From contig OZ018330.1 of assembly GCA_963969495.1 (NCBI GenBank), forward strand, positions 46,366,394 to 46,430,393: DNA of 64,000 nucleotides, read 5' to 3'. The DNA is from Ceratothoa steindachneri (lineage: Eukaryota; Arthropoda; Malacostraca; Isopoda; Cymothoidae). Of the stretch, positions 59,967-64,000 are shown piece after piece (positions within the stretch are counted from its first letter, which is position 1; every line of letters starts with the position of its first letter). The notes under the pieces are model-generated. The model was given only the letters and a program-made list of their open reading frames with translations, did no database searches and had not been told where the DNA came from. Both the position numbers and the translations under genes were made by a program.

Positions 59967-62550
59967 ATTTTATAAACAGGAGTGAATAAAAATAATCCAC
60001 TTCCCGGTTTTTCACTTACAACTCTCAAATTTTGCTATTTCTTGGACCGGAATTTGACTCGAGTAATTTTGTATTGTCTCGTTTCTAATGACCGATTAAG
60101 TTTGACTGTAAAAAAACAATATTTTCGAAAATTGCTTAACATTAACGCAAGATCGGGTTGGGATATTCGCATAGCCAGTACAAAGGAAACCCATATAATC
60201 ATATTTTCTTCTCTTCTCTGATTAGTGTCTGCACTTCTTTATTCATAAGTTATGGAAGCTTAAACGAATGACATAGTGGTTGACACACTTCGAATACGTT
60301 TAACATTATTTTAAAAGGTTTAATTTGATACCTCGTTTCACCAAAATTAAACAAAACCATGATGAAAAATCGCTATATAAACCTGTTTAAAAAATATAAT
60401 TAGGTAATTTTTAAGCATAAAACTAATATTAAAAGTGCATTGGTAAAGATTCGTTTTTAACACATTTACGATTTTATACTTTTCAAAGACAAACGTCTTT
60501 AATTTATAAAATGATGCTCAACGATGTTATTTTTAACGCCCAGAACTTAATACTAACATATTTATCCACTTTTCGAAAAATGTTGGTATTTTTCTAAATT
60601 TGAATCTTTCTACATCATTATGGCCTACTGTTTCGCCTAGACCTGGCTGGTTTAGATTTCGAGGTGATGTGGGCATGCGTCTTTTGGCGATATTCAACCC
60701 AGTGTAAATTTTCCGTTAGTGCGTTTAAGGGCACGTTGCTTTCTAATCACACCATTCGAAAAAGTGCAAGTCTTATATTCATAAACTGTTTTTTTGCGCA
60801 CAGATTTGATTCACACTAGAAGCCTAACGACATTTAGCAATCGAATTTTGCATTCAAATCTGATGGTAGGCTTTCAAATTAGGAATATTACGAGTTTTTT
60901 TAAACTTTCGGGGTGTGGGGTGGTGCAATCTCCACAATTAAATGGGAGTGTGGGGGGAAAGCCTCCATTTCGATTTTCCTAAAAAAATGTTACTTTTTGG
61001 CGGAAATAGCCTAAACAGGTTAAGTCTGGTCTGGTTCTGGGTCTTTTGAATGATTTTTATAATGTGTTTTTCTGAACCTTGTTTTTGATTGAAATGTATA
61101 CTTTTCTACTATGGACTTCGGTCGTTTATACAAAAAGTATGCATTTCCGAAAGACATGAGTGTCAGATCAGAAAAGTACACATAAAACTGAATAAGAAAA
61201 ACACATTTTTAAATTAATTTGCTAAAATGTGTTAAAACGAATCTTTTTCGTGCATTGTCATAGCGGAGATAAAATTTAAATTATACTTTCACAAGCTACT
61301 TTTTCATTTAAGACCTATATTATTTATTCTTTGTGTCGTTACTAGTTAAATGGAAATTCTAAGCTAATATTAATAGTTTACGGCGTGTTTGGTGAATCAT
61401 TGCTTTCATTGTTTACTTTGTATTTTATGCACTAAACTTTACCGTATATATTTGGTTAGCAGTAGTGTCTTTAGACCTTAGTACCTAGTTCTTCGTTTTG
61501 GTAATTCTACAGATGAACAATTCTATCGTTTTATATAAATAATCTTTCAATCCATTTTATACGCCTATCGGAATTGTCTGTTGCTATTAATTCGAAGCGT
61601 ACAGCAATACACGTATTATTAGTATTTGAAGTAGTATTTTCGAAGGCATAAAGCTATTATTTGCTACTGCTAAGACGTCATAAGCCTCGGGAGGAAAAAG
61701 AGATTCATTGCAGCAATTTAAGAAATTCATATTGCCAACAATGATGCTAATTTAAATACCACGAAGAAGGTTAAGGGTAGTATTTTATTTAAACACGTTT
61801 GTTTTAATATCTCGAATACCAAATGTAGAAGAGGCTATGTCATGGTGTATCACTAGAATAAGCTTCTTGTTTGGTTCCTTTCCGGCGGGAAAAACAACAC
61901 ACAAAACCTAACAACTTACATAAAACAAGCTAAAATAACCCACAACAATCAATCCAGCCAAAAAATACTAACCTCCCTAAACCCCACCTAACCCGACCGT
62001 TATTTGCTGCGGTTCAAAACAATGTGTCAATGACAAAATGGCTGTTAATCTATTTTTCGTTATAACATCCTAATTATAAATTTTGGCGCTTAAATTAGGG
62101 AAAGATAGTGTATATTGTAGAATGACATTCGTTTTTGTTGAATTGAGATTTAAGGTAAGTTTGAGTTTAGATTTCTTCCTCAGATTCATTTTCACCTCTC
62201 GCTGCCTCGCCTGTTCCCTTTCTCCAGTTTTCGAGGGCAAACCATCCTTCCCTAACCCCTAGCAACCACGTGTAGCCTTGCAAATAGGGGAGTCGTACAC
62301 CATCTCGTCTCCAGTGCCAAAGCAGTTTCAAACTAGATCGAAACTTCCTAGGCTTTATTCCATCTAGATATTTCCACTTTACTCTTTTTTTCCGACACTT
62401 TATTTACAGGCTTAATTTCACTTAACTTTTCGGCCGGCTCTCCGGCCTCAATAACTAGAAGAGGATCTCGGATCTCGTCCACGCATTTAACTTGCTCTGT
62501 CTGCAACATTTCTTGGAGAGATCTCGTCGGTTTCTGCTTAACTATATAAT
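59967..62550. other. No recognised gene
   Basis: AT-rich. A 62-residue plus-strand frame at 60794-60982 ends with a Gly-rich NGSVGGKPPF that loosely resembles the Gly-rich part of the upstream segment. Confidence 0.3.
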
Positions 62551-62725
62551 AACAAGGTCTGCTGACCACCAAAAACGCGTGCTCTCACTTATTCTGATTA
62601 ATGACCTTACGACCTTCAAAAATTTTAATAATTACCAACTAACCTTGAGAGGACATTTGCGATTCTATAATTCGAAAGAGAATGTAAAACGACATAAGGG
62701 TTTCAAATTTCGTTAGAACCTAGCC
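62551..62725 (-). repeat. Dispersed repeat family, copy D
   Basis: AACAAGGTCTGCT, CTCACTTATTCTGATT, ATGACCTTACGACC, then CATAAGGGTTTCAAATTTCG as in copy B, same strand. It stops before the CCGACC end. Confidence 0.8.
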
Positions 62726-62735
62726 TAAAGTAGAA

Positions 62736-62835
62736 TAGCCTAGCTGGCCTAGGCATAATATAGCCTAGCTGGCCCGGGCATAATATAGCCTAGCTTAGTA
62801 TAACCTAGCTAGCCTAGTATAACATAGCATAGCAA
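62736..62835 (+). repeat. 25-bp tandem repeat rich in TAGCC
   Basis: TAGCCTAGCT begins at 62736, 62761 and 62786, then degenerates into CTAGCC variants. It directly follows copy D of the dispersed family. Confidence 0.8.
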
Positions 62836-63329
62836 ATCCTCACCTTTTTTCTGCCTCCGAGTCTTACCATCGTCGGCTTTCCTCCATTGATCATGAGTTG
62901 GTGTCCTCATATCTTGGCTCACTCTTTACCTCCCTAAACAGCTCCTCTCCACCTTCTCACGTTAACGAACGCCTCCATTACTTATCCCTAATCCTCTCCT
63001 CCTGCATTGATATCTTTACCTCCCCCCCCCTAAATCGCTAAAGGTGTACCCATTGGTACAACTCTATTATGGTGCACCTCTGGAAAGAAACACAGGCAAG
63101 TCCGTGAGAGGCGCCTTCTGACTGCCAGAGATCGGACTACAGAGACGGAGGTTAGGTTAGGGGCCGATATTTCTTGGATAGCAGTGGTGTGGTATGGTGT
63201 TCCAATAGGGGTCGTTTCTAGGTCCGCTCTTTTTCGCGTCTTTTTTACCTTGCTATTCTGGTGCATCTATTACACTTCGATTACAAAGACCCGACCATCT
63301 ATCTCTTTTTGTCCCCAGAATCCTTTGCT
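62836..63329. other. Possible LINE 3' untranslated region
   Basis: Lies just downstream of the minus-strand LINE. A 78-residue frame (63030-63266) has no firm motif. Confidence 0.25.
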
Positions 63330-64000
63330 GAGACTCTTATAAATCCTCTATGCGCTTGGCATCATTAATGAATGACCCTTGGGCAACGTTGATTTGATTT
63401 TCCTTGGAGTGTGTCGTTATTCTGTAGTGTAGTGAGTGTTATGGGTTTTTGGAGGCTGTGGCAAGTGTTTGTGTGCCTCTCAGGTCCAGGTGGTCCTTGA
63501 CTTTGAAGACTTTGGTTGAATGGTATAAGTGGTCCGTGGATGTAGTATCAGTATAGCCAGTGGTGATTTTAGGGTCTCATTTTGTATAGTTTGTATTGTG
63601 TTGTGGTGTATCTCAGAGAAGTTAGAAACCCAGGCAGTGCTTGCGTGATCCATCATTTAGCGTATACCTGTAGTCTTTGTCTACAGTGGTTGAGGTTTCT
63701 TTGTTGTGTTCGAATGTTGTACTAGCAAGAAATCTGAGAGCATTTATTCTTGGGGGTGCATTATTTTTAGTTATGATGTTGTTTGAATGATAATAATCCA
63801 TTGCATGTTGATCTAAGTATTTTGGATGTGTGTGTTGTTTATGGTGAGATTAGGTGTGTAGTAATGTTGTGTTGTCCAGTTAGTGAGAATGGTAGTTGTA
63901 TATTTGGCCGAGTTATCTCAAGTCTGTTTATTTATCGTAGTCGTCTGCTCTGTATAGGTGATCTTACTTCGTCGATAGTTGCTCCTAGTGTTTGGAAGGA
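63330..64000 (-). pseudogene. LINE RT C-terminal region (I/Ingi-like), cut by the window edge
   Basis: Minus-strand frames show LGATIDEVRSP, then TFEHNKET with KDYRYTLNDGSRK and KVFKVKDHLDLRGTQTLATA (about 63458-63520). This corresponds to the post-RT region of I/Ingi-type LINEs, with KLGVTLD, TTFGHNKET and a DHLxMRGxQ block before the C-terminus. Frames shift several times. The RT catalytic boxes would lie beyond 64000. Confidence 0.65.

Overview
The window looks like repeat-dominated nuclear DNA of an arthropod, most likely a crustacean. It is strongly AT-rich, full of microsatellites and degenerate minisatellites, and packed with decayed transposable elements. The arthropod assignment rests on a TTAGG-type (CCTAA) array near 59 kb, on non-LTR retrotransposons with (AAT)n tails, and on one exon-like segment resembling Dscam Ig1. 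The species cannot be named from sequence alone. No rRNA, tRNA or CRISPR was seen, and no intact host gene.

Layout. 1-0.7 kb: Ty3/Gypsy pol fragment (-). 1.6-2.1 kb: Tc1-like transposase remnant (+). 2.1-5.4 kb: two Penelope-like elements (PLEs) tail to tail around a (TA)n array; the second is nearly full length, with reverse transcriptase (RT) and GIY-YIG endonuclease. 7.3-9.9 kb: short tandem repeats, one copy of a four-copy dispersed family, and a 686-bp hAT-type MITE containing a 68-bp minisatellite. 12.2 kb: Dscam-like exon (-) with a consensus splice donor. 13.7-16.1 kb: compound satellite (42-bp units, then 32-bp units, then AAT) ending at a retroposon tail. 20-21.7 kb: LINE (+). 25-27.3 kb: GC-rich block, then a 30-bp array with roughly 90-bp higher-order periodicity. 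30.4-35.7 kb: Tc1 remnant, LINE tail, two CR1-like LINEs (-) and a (GA)n tract. 39.6-43 kb: LINE RT and a separate LINE ORF1 with zinc knuckles (-). 50.6-53.9 kb: (TA)n - PLE - (TA)n - PLE tail - (TA)n, then a nearly complete but dead ZBED5-like hAT transposase. 56.3-57 kb: Tc1 remnant. 58.9-60 kb: CCTAA array, 30-bp repeats and an unidentified coding-like segment. 62.6-64 kb: another dispersed-family copy and a LINE 3' half.

Nothing here forms an operon or pathway. Two observations stand out. First, PLE segments repeatedly fill the space between two (TA)n arrays and carry near their 3' ends a short hairpin flanked by bases resembling a hammerhead ribozyme core. Second, a Dscam-like Ig1 exon lies in intronic or intergenic repeat DNA. 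Nearly every coding region listed is a pseudogene, and boundaries are approximate unless fixed by a repeat junction or target-site duplication.
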